Origin: Candidatus Omnitrophota bacterium
GTDB lineage: Bacteria > Ratteibacteria > UBA8468 > B48-G9 > JAFGKM01
NCBI GenBank assembly: GCA_023818785.1
Contig: JAMWCO010000088.1
Location: 1-6,444, forward strand
DNA length: 6,444 bases
Direction: 5' to 3'
The notes under the pieces were generated by a model that did not search any database, had not been told where the DNA came from, and was given only the letters and a program-made list of their open reading frames with translations. A program made the translations under genes and the position numbers. Below, piece by piece: positions 1 through 5,875 of this stretch. Numbering within the stretch: position 1 is the first letter of the stretch; every line of letters begins with the position of its first letter.

Positions 1-545
1 AAGAATTGAAAAATATTACATGTGAAGTAACAACCCATCATTTAACTTTAACAGAAAATGCAGTAATTGGTTATAATCCAAATGCAAAGGTTTCTCCTCC
101 TTTAAGAACAGAAAAAGACCGCATTTCTTTAATTGAGGGATTAAAGGATGGAACTATTGACTCTATTGTTACAGACCATGCACCACATACTTATGAAGAA
201 AAGGAATCTGGTTTTGAAAATGCTCCTTTTGGTATTATTGGATTTGAAACTTTTTTACCATTATGTCTTAAACTTATTGATTATGGATTGAAACTTAAAG
301 ATATTATTTATAAAATTACATATGCTCCTTCCAAGATTTTAAATATTGACAGAGGGGTAATAGAAGAAGGCAAAAGAGCAGATATAGTCGTTTTTGACCC
401 AGATATTGAATGGATATATACAGAGGATGAAATAAAAAGTAAGAGTAAAAACACACCATTTTTAAATTGGAAATTAAAAGGTAAAGTTTTATTAACTATA
501 AATAAAGGTAAAATTGTTTATAGGGATAAAAGATTTAAAGATTGA
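1..545 (+). CDS. pyrC: Dihydroorotase, C-terminal part (5' truncated by window)
   Basis: This is the C-terminal part of a type I (class I) dihydroorotase, the zinc amidohydrolase that interconverts carbamoyl-aspartate and dihydroorotate in pyrimidine synthesis in the cytoplasm. The reading frame is open to the window edge (first full codon at base 3), so the TTG at base 6 is only an internal leucine codon. About 180 residues are visible. Seen in sequence: CEVTTHH, which carries metal-ligand histidines; the substrate-loop segment KVSPPLRTEKDR; and the signature TDHAPH followed by EEK, whose Asp is the family's catalytic/metal residue. APFGIIGFET and the closing beta-strand segment RGVIEEGKRADIVVFDP, typical of amidohydrolases, follow. 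The gene ends normally at TGA 543-545. Its last 11 bases overlap the end of the convergent oxidoreductase gene. Other cyclic amidohydrolases (allantoinase, hydantoinase) are less likely because the PPLR and TDHAPH context fits PyrC best. Confidence 0.5.
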   Translation, partial: ELKNITCEVTTHHLTLTENAVIGYNPNAKVSPPLRTEKDRISLIEGLKDGTIDSIVTDHAPHTYEEKESGFENAPFGIIGFETFLPLCLKLIDYGLKLKDIIYKITYAPSKILNIDRGVIEEGKRADIVVFDPDIEWIYTEDEIKSKSKNTPFLNWKLKGKVLLTINKGKIVYRDKRFKD

Positions 546-1509
546 TTTTCTTCCCTTTCTTTATTGATTCAAGTGATTTAAATACCATATTCAAACTTTT
601 TAAATTATCTCTTCCACTTGTCTCCGGCTCTCTATTCTCAACAATACTTCTATAAAATTCATATAAAGAAAGGTATCTATCTTCTCTTTCAAGTTTTATT
701 GGTTCTATAATTTCTTCTTTGCCTTCAAATATTTTTTTAACTCCATAATTGTCCCATATTATTGTCCCTTTCTCTCCATAAATTTCCCATATACCAGCCC
801 ATTGTGTATCCTTTCCAAAACTTACCCAACTTCCAGAATAGTTAAAATGAACATCATCTTGAAAATCAAAAATTATATTTAAACACGCATCTCCCTTAAA
901 CCAACTCCAATAAGGATTCCAACTTTCAGCATAAACACTTAATGGCTCTTTTGACAATAAATATCTTGAAAGGTCAAAATGATGGATTGACATATCAATC
1001 AAAAGAGGGAAAGGCATTTCCACTCTAAAACCACTAAATCTCACCCCTTTTTGAAAATTTAATATACAATAACTAATTTTCCCAATTTCTCCTTCATCTA
1101 CTATCTTCCTTATAGTTCTTGGAATTTTATTATACCTATAATTCTGGCTAACCATTATTTTCCTTTTATATTTTTCTGCTTCTTCAACAATTTTCTCAGC
1201 ATTCTTTAGAGTATCTGATAAAGGTTTTTCAACAAGAACATGTAATCCTTCCTTTAATGCAATTATAGAAGTTTCTTTATGAAAATTAGGTGGAGTAACA
1301 TTTAAAATAGCATCTGCTTTTACTTTCTTTAAACAATCTTTTAAAAAAATATATGCTTTCCCTTCAAGAGATGGATATTTCTCAATACTCTTTTTTAAAA
1401 CTTCCTCATTTATATCAACAATAGCAACAACTTCCCATTCTTTTGAAGACATAACTATATCAAGCCAACTTGCTCCAAAACCACCAACTCCTATCTGTAT
1501 AATCTTCAT
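535..1509 (-). CDS. Gfo/Idh/MocA-family NAD(P)-dependent oxidoreductase
   Basis: This is a 324-residue cytoplasmic sugar-dehydrogenase-type protein of usual family length. The N-terminal Rossmann domain shows GVGGFG at residues 7-12 and an acidic residue ending the second strand (VDI, D32). VTPPNFH (71-77) and the family's EKPLS motif (94-98, cofactor/catalytic Lys95) follow. The C-terminal alpha/beta domain holds DMSIHHFDL (172-180), corresponding to the D-x3-H catalytic/substrate region. Members oxidise or reduce sugars, inositols or related polyols. The substrate cannot be read from sequence. The ATG at 1509-1507 overlaps the upstream lipoprotein gene's TGA as ATGA, so translation is probably coupled. 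There is only a weak purine stretch (GAGAAAAA) as ribosome site. The TAA at 537-535 lies inside the pyrC coding end. I am confident of the family, not of the reaction. Confidence 0.5.
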   Translation of the reverse strand: MKIIQIGVGGFGASWLDIVMSSKEWEVVAIVDINEEVLKKSIEKYPSLEGKAYIFLKDCLKKVKADAILNVTPPNFHKETSIIALKEGLHVLVEKPLSDTLKNAEKIVEEAEKYKRKIMVSQNYRYNKIPRTIRKIVDEGEIGKISYCILNFQKGVRFSGFRVEMPFPLLIDMSIHHFDLSRYLLSKEPLSVYAESWNPYWSWFKGDACLNIIFDFQDDVHFNYSGSWVSFGKDTQWAGIWEIYGEKGTIIWDNYGVKKIFEGKEEIIEPIKLEREDRYLSLYEFYRSIVENREPETSGRDNLKSLNMVFKSLESIKKGKKINL

Positions 1510-1844
1510 TTTTCTCTATCTTTTTTATAAATTCCGAATTTCACAACTTTACCATATTTATCAAATCCAACATAATAGTTTTCATAAAACCATATTTCCA
1601 TCAATTCTGTATCTGATTTATAAGTTTGATAATTTTTCCCAAGTATATCCTCAACTTCTTTTTTATCCATTCCATTTGGTATTTTCCCTTCAATTATATT
1701 TTTTCTCCATTCTTCTTTTAACTGTGGATGAGATTTAACATAATTTTCTCTATATTTTTTATCAAGAAATGTCCCTTTAATTTTGAAAAATGAGCAACTT
1801 GAAAATAAAGATAGAATCAAAAAATAAATAATAAAGTTTTTCAT
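1506..1844 (-). CDS. Small lipoprotein with BamE/SmpA-like domain
   Basis: This is a 112-residue protein with a short charged start (MKN), a hydrophobic core (residues 4-14) and a Cys at 17 in the context LFSSC. That is an acceptable though imperfect lipobox (Phe at -3), so it is probably exported and lipid-anchored. Ser at +2 would favour the outer membrane under the E. coli Lol rule, if that rule applies here. The mature part has HPQLKEEWRKNIIEGKIPNGMDKKEVEDILG (shown in two parts: HPQL at 39-42 and IPNGMDKKEVEDILG at 55-69), then a Trp-Tyr strand (W85) and YVGFDKYGKVV. This G-M-x-K-x-E-V-x-x-x-L-G pattern followed by strands is typical of the BamE/SmpA-like fold, seen in many small outer-membrane lipoproteins. 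The start is fixed by a strong AAGGAGG site 4 nt upstream. It is the first gene of the operon with the oxidoreductase. The precise role is unknown, and it need not be the true BAM subunit. Confidence 0.5.
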   Translation of the reverse strand: MKNFIIYFLILSLFSSCSFFKIKGTFLDKKYRENYVKSHPQLKEEWRKNIIEGKIPNGMDKKEVEDILGKNYQTYKSDTELMEIWFYENYYVGFDKYGKVVKFGIYKKDREK

Positions 1845-1845
1845 T

Positions 1846-1874
1846 TTGCCTCCTTATTCTTTTTATTTTATCAT
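1846..1874 (+). promoter_or_regulatory. Candidate promoter of the transglutaminase-like gene (leaderless)
   Basis: TTGCCT at 1846-1851 (4 of 6 to TTGACA) and TATCAT at 1869-1874 (5 of 6 to TATAAT) are separated by exactly 17 bp. Transcription would start at about 1881-1882, which is the A of the ATG at 1882, so the mRNA would have no leader. That agrees with the absence of any Shine-Dalgarno sequence for this gene. In such an AT-rich gap a -10 match alone is weak evidence; the spacing and the start-site coincidence support it. Confidence 0.5.
1849..1855 (-). promoter_or_regulatory. Strong Shine-Dalgarno site for the lipoprotein gene
   Basis: The minus strand reads AAGGAGG, then CAAA, then ATG, which fixes the lipoprotein start. 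The same 18 bases (TAAGGAGGCAAAATGAAA) precede and begin the nucleotidyltransferase gene. The site overlaps the candidate -35 element of the divergent gene. Confidence 0.5.
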
Positions 1875-1899
1875 ATTTATAATGGAAAAAGAATATCTA
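1870..1899 (-). promoter_or_regulatory. Candidate promoter of the lipoprotein-oxidoreductase operon
   Basis: On the minus strand, TATGAT (1875-1870) is a 5-of-6 -10 match. TAGATA (1899-1894) is a 4-of-6 -35 match with an 18-bp spacer. Transcription would begin near 1863, giving a leader of about 19 nt that holds the AAGGAGG site. The -10 is the reverse complement of the + strand -10 (shared heptamer TATCATA, 1869-1875). The -35 match is weak and lies inside the divergent gene's coding start. Confidence 0.5.
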
Positions 1900-2508
1900 T
1901 CTCCAACAAAAATATGTGATACTGAAAATGCAGATATAAAAATGAAGGCATATTTACTGACAAAAAATAGTTACTCAGAAAAACAAAAAGCAATAGATAT
2001 TTTTAATTTTGTTAGGGATGAAATTAAATATAGGTTTGATTATCCATATACAAAAGCATCAGAGACATTAAAAAAGGGATATGGCAATTGCTTTAATAAA
2101 ACAAACCTCCAAATAGCACTTTTAAGAAATTGTAATATATATTCAGGATATAAAGTTTACTTAATTAAAAAAGAGATTTTTTTCCCAATTGTCCCTGAAG
2201 AAATTTATAAAATGATAAGTCAACCAACAATCCATGTAAGTTGTGTTATATATTTTAATGAAAGATGGATTGAAATTGATTCAACAATTGATTTTGAGTT
2301 ATATAACCATATTTACAGAAATATGGAAAACTGGAAATATGTAAAATGGGATGGAGAGAGAGATGTAAGGATACCTGAAGAATATATAATAGAATGTGAG
2401 GGTATTTATTCAAATATTGACCTTTATTTACTAAATCCTCCAAAATTCTGGAATGACCAATTACTTGAAAAAGCAAATAAATTTATTGATGCCTTACTAA
2501 AGGAATAA
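1882..2508 (+). CDS. Transglutaminase-like cysteine protein, cytosolic
   Basis: This is a 208-residue protein of the transglutaminase-like superfamily (papain-like fold; members are proteases, amidases or acyl transferases). The putative triad is C70 in GYGNCFNKTNLQIALLR, H118 in HVSCVIYFNERW and D133 in WIEIDST. The order and spacing match the Cys-His-Asp arrangement of the family, including the helix after the Cys and the Trp before the Asp. The N-terminal helix region (KQKAIDIFNFVRDEIKY, 34-50) is also typical. No signal peptide or membrane segment is visible, so it should act in the cytoplasm. The frame is open upstream to 1846 (TTG), but that start would overlap the divergent gene's ribosome site. 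The ATG at 1882 begins the recognisable domain and lies where a leaderless transcript would start. No Shine-Dalgarno sequence is seen. Substrate unknown. It is transcribed in the same direction as the glycan operon but separated from it by 57 bp and a likely promoter. Confidence 0.5.
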   Translation: MEKEYLSPTKICDTENADIKMKAYLLTKNSYSEKQKAIDIFNFVRDEIKYRFDYPYTKASETLKKGYGNCFNKTNLQIALLRNCNIYSGYKVYLIKKEIFFPIVPEEIYKMISQPTIHVSCVIYFNERWIEIDSTIDFELYNHIYRNMENWKYVKWDGERDVRIPEEYIIECEGIYSNIDLYLLNPPKFWNDQLLEKANKFIDALLKE

Positions 2509-2512
2509 AAAA

Positions 2513-2541
2513 TTTACACAAAAGTATCTAAAAGGTAAAAT
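2513..2541 (+). promoter_or_regulatory. Candidate promoter of the nucleotidyltransferase-glycosyltransferase operon
   Basis: TTTACA (2513-2518, 5 of 6) and TAAAAT (2536-2541, 5 of 6) are spaced by 17 bp in the 57-bp gap after the transglutaminase-like gene. The start would be near 2548, giving a leader of about 18 nt with the AAGGAGG site. A perfect TATAAT at 2544-2549 is also present, but it has no good -35 and would start transcription inside the ribosome site, so I prefer the upstream pair. Confidence 0.5.
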
Positions 2542-2554
2542 AATATAATAACCT

Positions 2555-2561
2555 AAGGAGG
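2555..2561 (+). promoter_or_regulatory. Strong Shine-Dalgarno site for the nucleotidyltransferase gene
   Basis: AAGGAGG followed by CAAA and ATG fixes the start at 2566. It is the only strong ribosome site in the downstream operon. The glycosyltransferase has none, and mtaB has a shorter one. Confidence 0.5.
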
Positions 2562-2565
2562 CAAA

Positions 2566-3624
2566 ATGAAAGCACTTTTACTTTTAGGTGGATTTGGAAC
2601 AAGAATGAGACCTTTTACAATTACAAAGCCAAAAGCACTTTTACCACTTATTAATATACCTTTCATCACATATCAGTTTGAATTATTAAGAATAAATGGA
2701 ATAGATGAGGTTATTCTTTCTGTCGGATATAAAGGAGAAGAATTTAAGGAAATAATGAAGATTGGGAAAAAGATGGGTCTTAAAACCTATATATCTTATG
2801 AGAAAAAAGTTCTTGGAACTGCTGGAGGAATAAAAAATGCAGAAAAATTTTTAAAAGGGAAAGAGCCATTTTTTATTTTTAATGGAGATATTCTTGCAAA
2901 CTTCAATCTTGAAAAAATATTAAATTTCCACAGAGAAAAAAATGCATATATAACAATATGTATGGTAAAAGTAAATGACCCTTCTTCTTATGGATTAATA
3001 GTAACGGATGATGAGATGAAAATAACAAAATTTATTGAAAAACCAAAACAAGAGGATATAATAACAGATACAATAAATGCAGGTGTTTATGTTTTTCAAC
3101 CAGAAGTTCTTGATGAAATACCAAAAGGGATAGAAGTCTCTGTGGAAAAAGAAATATTCCCTTCTATTCTTGAAAAAGGTAAAGATATGTATGGTTATAT
3201 TCATTATGGATATTGGCTTGATGTAGGAACAATTGAGAAATATAAAAAAGCGAATTTTGACCTTATAGATGGAAAAATAGAGTTGCTTTATAAAAAAACA
3301 GATGTAAATATAGAAAAACCAATCAATTCCTTTATAGATGATAATGTTTCTGTTGATGGGAAATTAATTATTGATGAGAATGTTAGTATTTTAGAAAATT
3401 CTTCTTTTAAAGGCAAGGTTATTATTGGTAAGAATTCATTTATCAATAAAAATGTTATTATTGAAAACTCTATAATTATGGAGGATGTTATTGTAGGAGA
3501 AAACTCATTTATAAAGGATTCAATAATAGGGAATTCTGTTATAATTAAAAATAATTGCGAAATATATAACTCTTCAATCGGAGACAAATCATTTATAACT
3601 CAATTTTCAAAAATTTCTCAATAA
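2566..3624 (+). CDS. NDP-sugar nucleotidyltransferase, probably mannose-1-phosphate guanylyltransferase
   Basis: This 352-residue cytoplasmic enzyme activates a sugar-1-phosphate with an NTP to give an NDP-sugar. Seen in order: the nucleotide-binding signature LGGFGTRMRP with KPKALLP (residues 7-27, catalytic Lys23), LGTAGGI (83-89), NGD with metal-binding Asp108, IEKPK (157-161), NAGVYVF (171-177), SVEKEIFP (192-199) and GYWLDVGT (215-222, second metal-ligand Asp219). SVEKEIFP plus GYWLDVGT are most like GDP-mannose pyrophosphorylases of the GMPPB type. Glucose-1-phosphate thymidylyl- or cytidylyltransferase is the main alternative. From about 255 to the end, Ile/Val-rich hexapeptide repeats (for example VIIGKN, VIIENS, VIVGEN, SIIGNS) form a left-handed beta-helix tail, usually for oligomerisation or regulation. 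The start is fixed by AAGGAGG 4 nt upstream. It is first in a tight operon, 1 nt before a glycosyltransferase likely to use its product. Confidence 0.5.
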   Translation: MKALLLLGGFGTRMRPFTITKPKALLPLINIPFITYQFELLRINGIDEVILSVGYKGEEFKEIMKIGKKMGLKTYISYEKKVLGTAGGIKNAEKFLKGKEPFFIFNGDILANFNLEKILNFHREKNAYITICMVKVNDPSSYGLIVTDDEMKITKFIEKPKQEDIITDTINAGVYVFQPEVLDEIPKGIEVSVEKEIFPSILEKGKDMYGYIHYGYWLDVGTIEKYKKANFDLIDGKIELLYKKTDVNIEKPINSFIDDNVSVDGKLIIDENVSILENSSFKGKVIIGKNSFINKNVIIENSIIMEDVIVGENSFIKDSIIGNSVIIKNNCEIYNSSIGDKSFITQFSKISQ

Positions 3625-3625
3625 A

Positions 3626-5875
3626 ATGGAAATAATAACTAAAACAAAAATTTTTAAACCAACTGAATATAGTATTTATAAACCGAAAATCTGTTTTCTT
3701 ACAACATATTTACCAAAACCATGTGGTATTGCTACTTTTACATATGAGTTATTAAGACATATAGATAGGTACAATATTTTAATTCCATCAAGAGTTGTTG
3801 CGATGGATGGGAAAAATGATAATTATAATTATCCGGAAGAGGTTATCAAAACTATTACGATTGAAGAAATAGATGATTATAGACAAGCGGCTGAATATAT
3901 AAATAATTCTGATATTGAAATTGTTAGCATTCAACATGAATTTGGGATTTTTGGTGGTGAATATGGAGAATACATTATTGAATTTCTCAATAATTTAAAA
4001 AAACCATGTGTAACTACTTTTCATACTGTTGTCCCAAATCCTACTCAGAAGATGAGAGAGATTGTAAGGAAAATATCTGAAAAAAGTGCTTATATTGTTG
4101 TTATGACAAATATAGGTAAGGATTTATTGAAAGAATATTATGGAATTAGCAAAAGAAAAATTGAATTGATATATCATGGTGTTCCTTTTTCTTATTTAAG
4201 ACCCACTAATTATTTTAAGGAAAAATTGAATTTAAGTAACAAAATAGTTCTTTCTACATTTGGACTTATAAATAGAGGGAAGGGGCTTGAATATGTTATA
4301 TATGCCATTCCTGAAATTTTGAGAGAATTCCCAAATGTTTGTTATTTAATTATAGGTGCTACTCATCCAAATATAGTTAAACAAGAAGGTGAAAGTTATA
4401 GAGAATTTTTAATTAAAGAGATAGAAAGGTTGAATATTAATGAAAATGTAGAATTTATAAATAAATTTTTATCTCTTGAAGAATTACTTGATTATCTTTG
4501 TGCAACAGATATTTATATAACTCCTTATTTAAATCCTGCTCAAATTACAAGTGGAACTTTATCATATGCTATAGGATGTGGGAAAGCATGCATTTCTACT
4601 TCTTACCTTTATGCAAAAGATATTTTTGAAGATGGAAAAAGAGGAATACTTGTTAATTTTAGAGACCCTGATGGAATAAGTGATGCTGTTAAATATTTAT
4701 TAAAAAATCCTGAAAAGAAAAAAGAGATTGAAAGAGAAAGTTATAAACTTGGACAGAAAATGAGATGGGAACGCGTTGCATGGGAATATTTAACATTATT
4801 TTCAAGGGTAAGTTCTGGTAGAGGAGAAAGCGCTTCTATTTATTTTGAAGATAGATTATTACCAATTAAACTTACCCATCTTGAAACATTGACAGATGAT
4901 GTAGGTATTATTCAACATGCTAAATTTTCAATGGCAGATAGAAAAACTGGATATACAACAGATGATAATGCACGCGCATTAATAGTAGTAACAAAACATT
5001 ATAATATGTGTATAGACCAGAAAAGTTTAAATCTTATAAATACTTATTTAAGTTTCATTTATTATATGCAAAAGTCAAATGGAAGATTTCATAATTTACT
5101 TAGTTATGATAGAAATTTTCTTGATACAGATGGTGGAGATGATTGTTTTGGAAGGTGTATATGGGCAATAGGATACCTTCTTTCAAGTGAATTTATTTAT
5201 GAAAATATTAAAGGAGCAGCAAAACATATTTTTGAACTCGCATTTCCACAAATTGAAAATATAAATTCATTAAGAGGAATGGCAAATTGCATAGAGGGAC
5301 TTTATAATTATTTAAAAGTAGAAGATGATAAAAGAGCAAAAGAATTTGTAGAAAAACTTGCCAATAGAATGGTTGAAAATTACAAAAATTCAAAAGAAGG
5401 GAACTGGAAATGGTTTGAAAATGTGATAACTTATGAAAATGGGAAATTACCGCTTGCTTTATTAATTGCATATGAAGTAACAGAAAATAGAGAATATTTT
5501 GATATAGGGATGGAAGCACTCAATTTTTTAATAGATATAACAATAATAGAAAATAGATATATTCCTATTGGGAATAATGGATGGTATGTTAAGGGTGGAA
5601 AAAGGGCATATTATGACCAGCAACCAATTGAAGTTGCATGTATGATTGAAGCATTAAAAAAGGCAGAAAAATTGACTGGAGATGAAAAATATGGGAATTT
5701 ATCTTTAATTGTCTTTGACTGGTTTCTTGGAAGAAATACTAAAGGAGAGATGATGTATGATTCTGTTACAGGCGGATGTTATGATGGACTTACAAAGAAT
5801 GGCCCAAATAGGAATCAAGGAGCAGAATCAACTTTATCTTATTTACTTGCTCGTCTTGAAATAGAGGAAAGATAA
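3626..5875 (+). CDS. GT4 glycosyltransferase fused to a C-terminal (alpha/alpha)6-like domain
   Basis: This is a 749-residue two-domain protein. Residues about 20-395 form a GT-B glycosyltransferase. The N-terminal half carries LPKPCGIATFTYELLRHI (29-46), QHEFGIFGG (103-111) and TTFHTVVPNP (130-139). The donor-binding half carries STFGLINRGKGLE (210-222), LIIGATHP (241-248), TPYLNPAQITSGTLSYA (299-315) and GKACIST (319-325). The usual GT4 E-x7-E pair appears as Q306-x7-Y314. Residues about 410-749 are a helical domain with TGYTTDDNARAL (441-452), DGGDDCFGR (502-510), WKWFEN (594-599), AYYDQQPIEVACMIEAL (661-677), YDSVTGGCYDGL (711-722) and NQGAESTLSYLLARL (730-744). This resembles the six-hairpin toroids of glycoside hydrolases and epimerases. 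No signal peptide or membrane segment is seen, so it is cytoplasmic or peripheral. There is no ribosome site before the ATG, which lies 1 nt after the preceding stop, so translational coupling is likely. Donor inferred to be GDP-mannose from the neighbour. Acceptor and C-domain role unknown. Confidence 0.5.
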   Translation: MEIITKTKIFKPTEYSIYKPKICFLTTYLPKPCGIATFTYELLRHIDRYNILIPSRVVAMDGKNDNYNYPEEVIKTITIEEIDDYRQAAEYINNSDIEIVSIQHEFGIFGGEYGEYIIEFLNNLKKPCVTTFHTVVPNPTQKMREIVRKISEKSAYIVVMTNIGKDLLKEYYGISKRKIELIYHGVPFSYLRPTNYFKEKLNLSNKIVLSTFGLINRGKGLEYVIYAIPEILREFPNVCYLIIGATHPNIVKQEGESYREFLIKEIERLNINENVEFINKFLSLEELLDYLCATDIYITPYLNPAQITSGTLSYAIGCGKACISTSYLYAKDIFEDGKRGILVNFRDPDGISDAVKYLLKNPEKKKEIERESYKLGQKMRWERVAWEYLTLFSRVSSGRGESASIYFEDRLLPIKLTHLETLTDDVGIIQHAKFSMADRKTGYTTDDNARALIVVTKHYNMCIDQKSLNLINTYLSFIYYMQKSNGRFHNLLSYDRNFLDTDGGDDCFGRCIWAIGYLLSSEFIYENIKGAAKHIFELAFPQIENINSLRGMANCIEGLYNYLKVEDDKRAKEFVEKLANRMVENYKNSKEGNWKWFENVITYENGKLPLALLIAYEVTENREYFDIGMEALNFLIDITIIENRYIPIGNNGWYVKGGKRAYYDQQPIEVACMIEALKKAEKLTGDEKYGNLSLIVFDWFLGRNTKGEMMYDSVTGGCYDGLTKNGPNRNQGAESTLSYLLARLEIEER
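5863..5870 (+). promoter_or_regulatory. Ribosome binding site for mtaB inside the glycosyltransferase gene
   Basis: AGAGGAAA lies within the last codons of the glycosyltransferase, with GAGG ending 8 nt before the mtaB ATG. It supports the 5876 start, which directly abuts the upstream TAA. Re-initiation by the terminating ribosome is also likely. Confidence 0.5.

Noticed and set aside
523..563. Possible hairpin (GGGATAAAA...TTTTCTTCCC) followed by T-rich bases, as a terminator at the pyrC end
   Set aside because: The stem has only two 4-bp blocks with mismatches between them and little G+C, and it lies within coding sequence. It is too weak to call an intrinsic terminator.
1846..1881. TTG at 1846 as the start of the transglutaminase-like protein, adding 12 hydrophobic residues
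   Set aside because: It has no ribosome site, it would begin inside the divergent gene's Shine-Dalgarno region, and the added residues are uncharged at the start and too short for a convincing signal peptide.
2255..2476. Antisense open frame of 73 codons within the transglutaminase-like gene
   Set aside because: The + strand frame has a clear catalytic triad. The antisense product has no recognisable features.
2544..2549. Perfect TATAAT before the nucleotidyltransferase gene as the main -10
   Set aside because: There is no usable -35 at 16-18 bp, and transcription would start within the Shine-Dalgarno sequence. The pair at 2513-2541 fits better.
3288..3587. Antisense open frame of 99 codons opposite the nucleotidyltransferase tail
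   Set aside because: It is the mirror of the Ile/Val/Asn-rich hexapeptide repeat region. The low-complexity Ile/Ser/Phe/Glu product has no domain and no ribosome site.
3320..3620. Apparent DNA repeats (ATTATTG, AATGTTATT, AAATTCT-like units) late in the nucleotidyltransferase gene
   Set aside because: They are explained by protein-level hexapeptide repeats encoded with few AT-rich codons, not by a separate repeat element.
5208..5519. Antisense open frame of 103 codons within the glycosyltransferase C-terminal domain
   Set aside because: The Leu/Phe/His/Gln-rich product is typical of reading an AT-rich gene backwards. It overlaps strongly motif-bearing + strand coding sequence.
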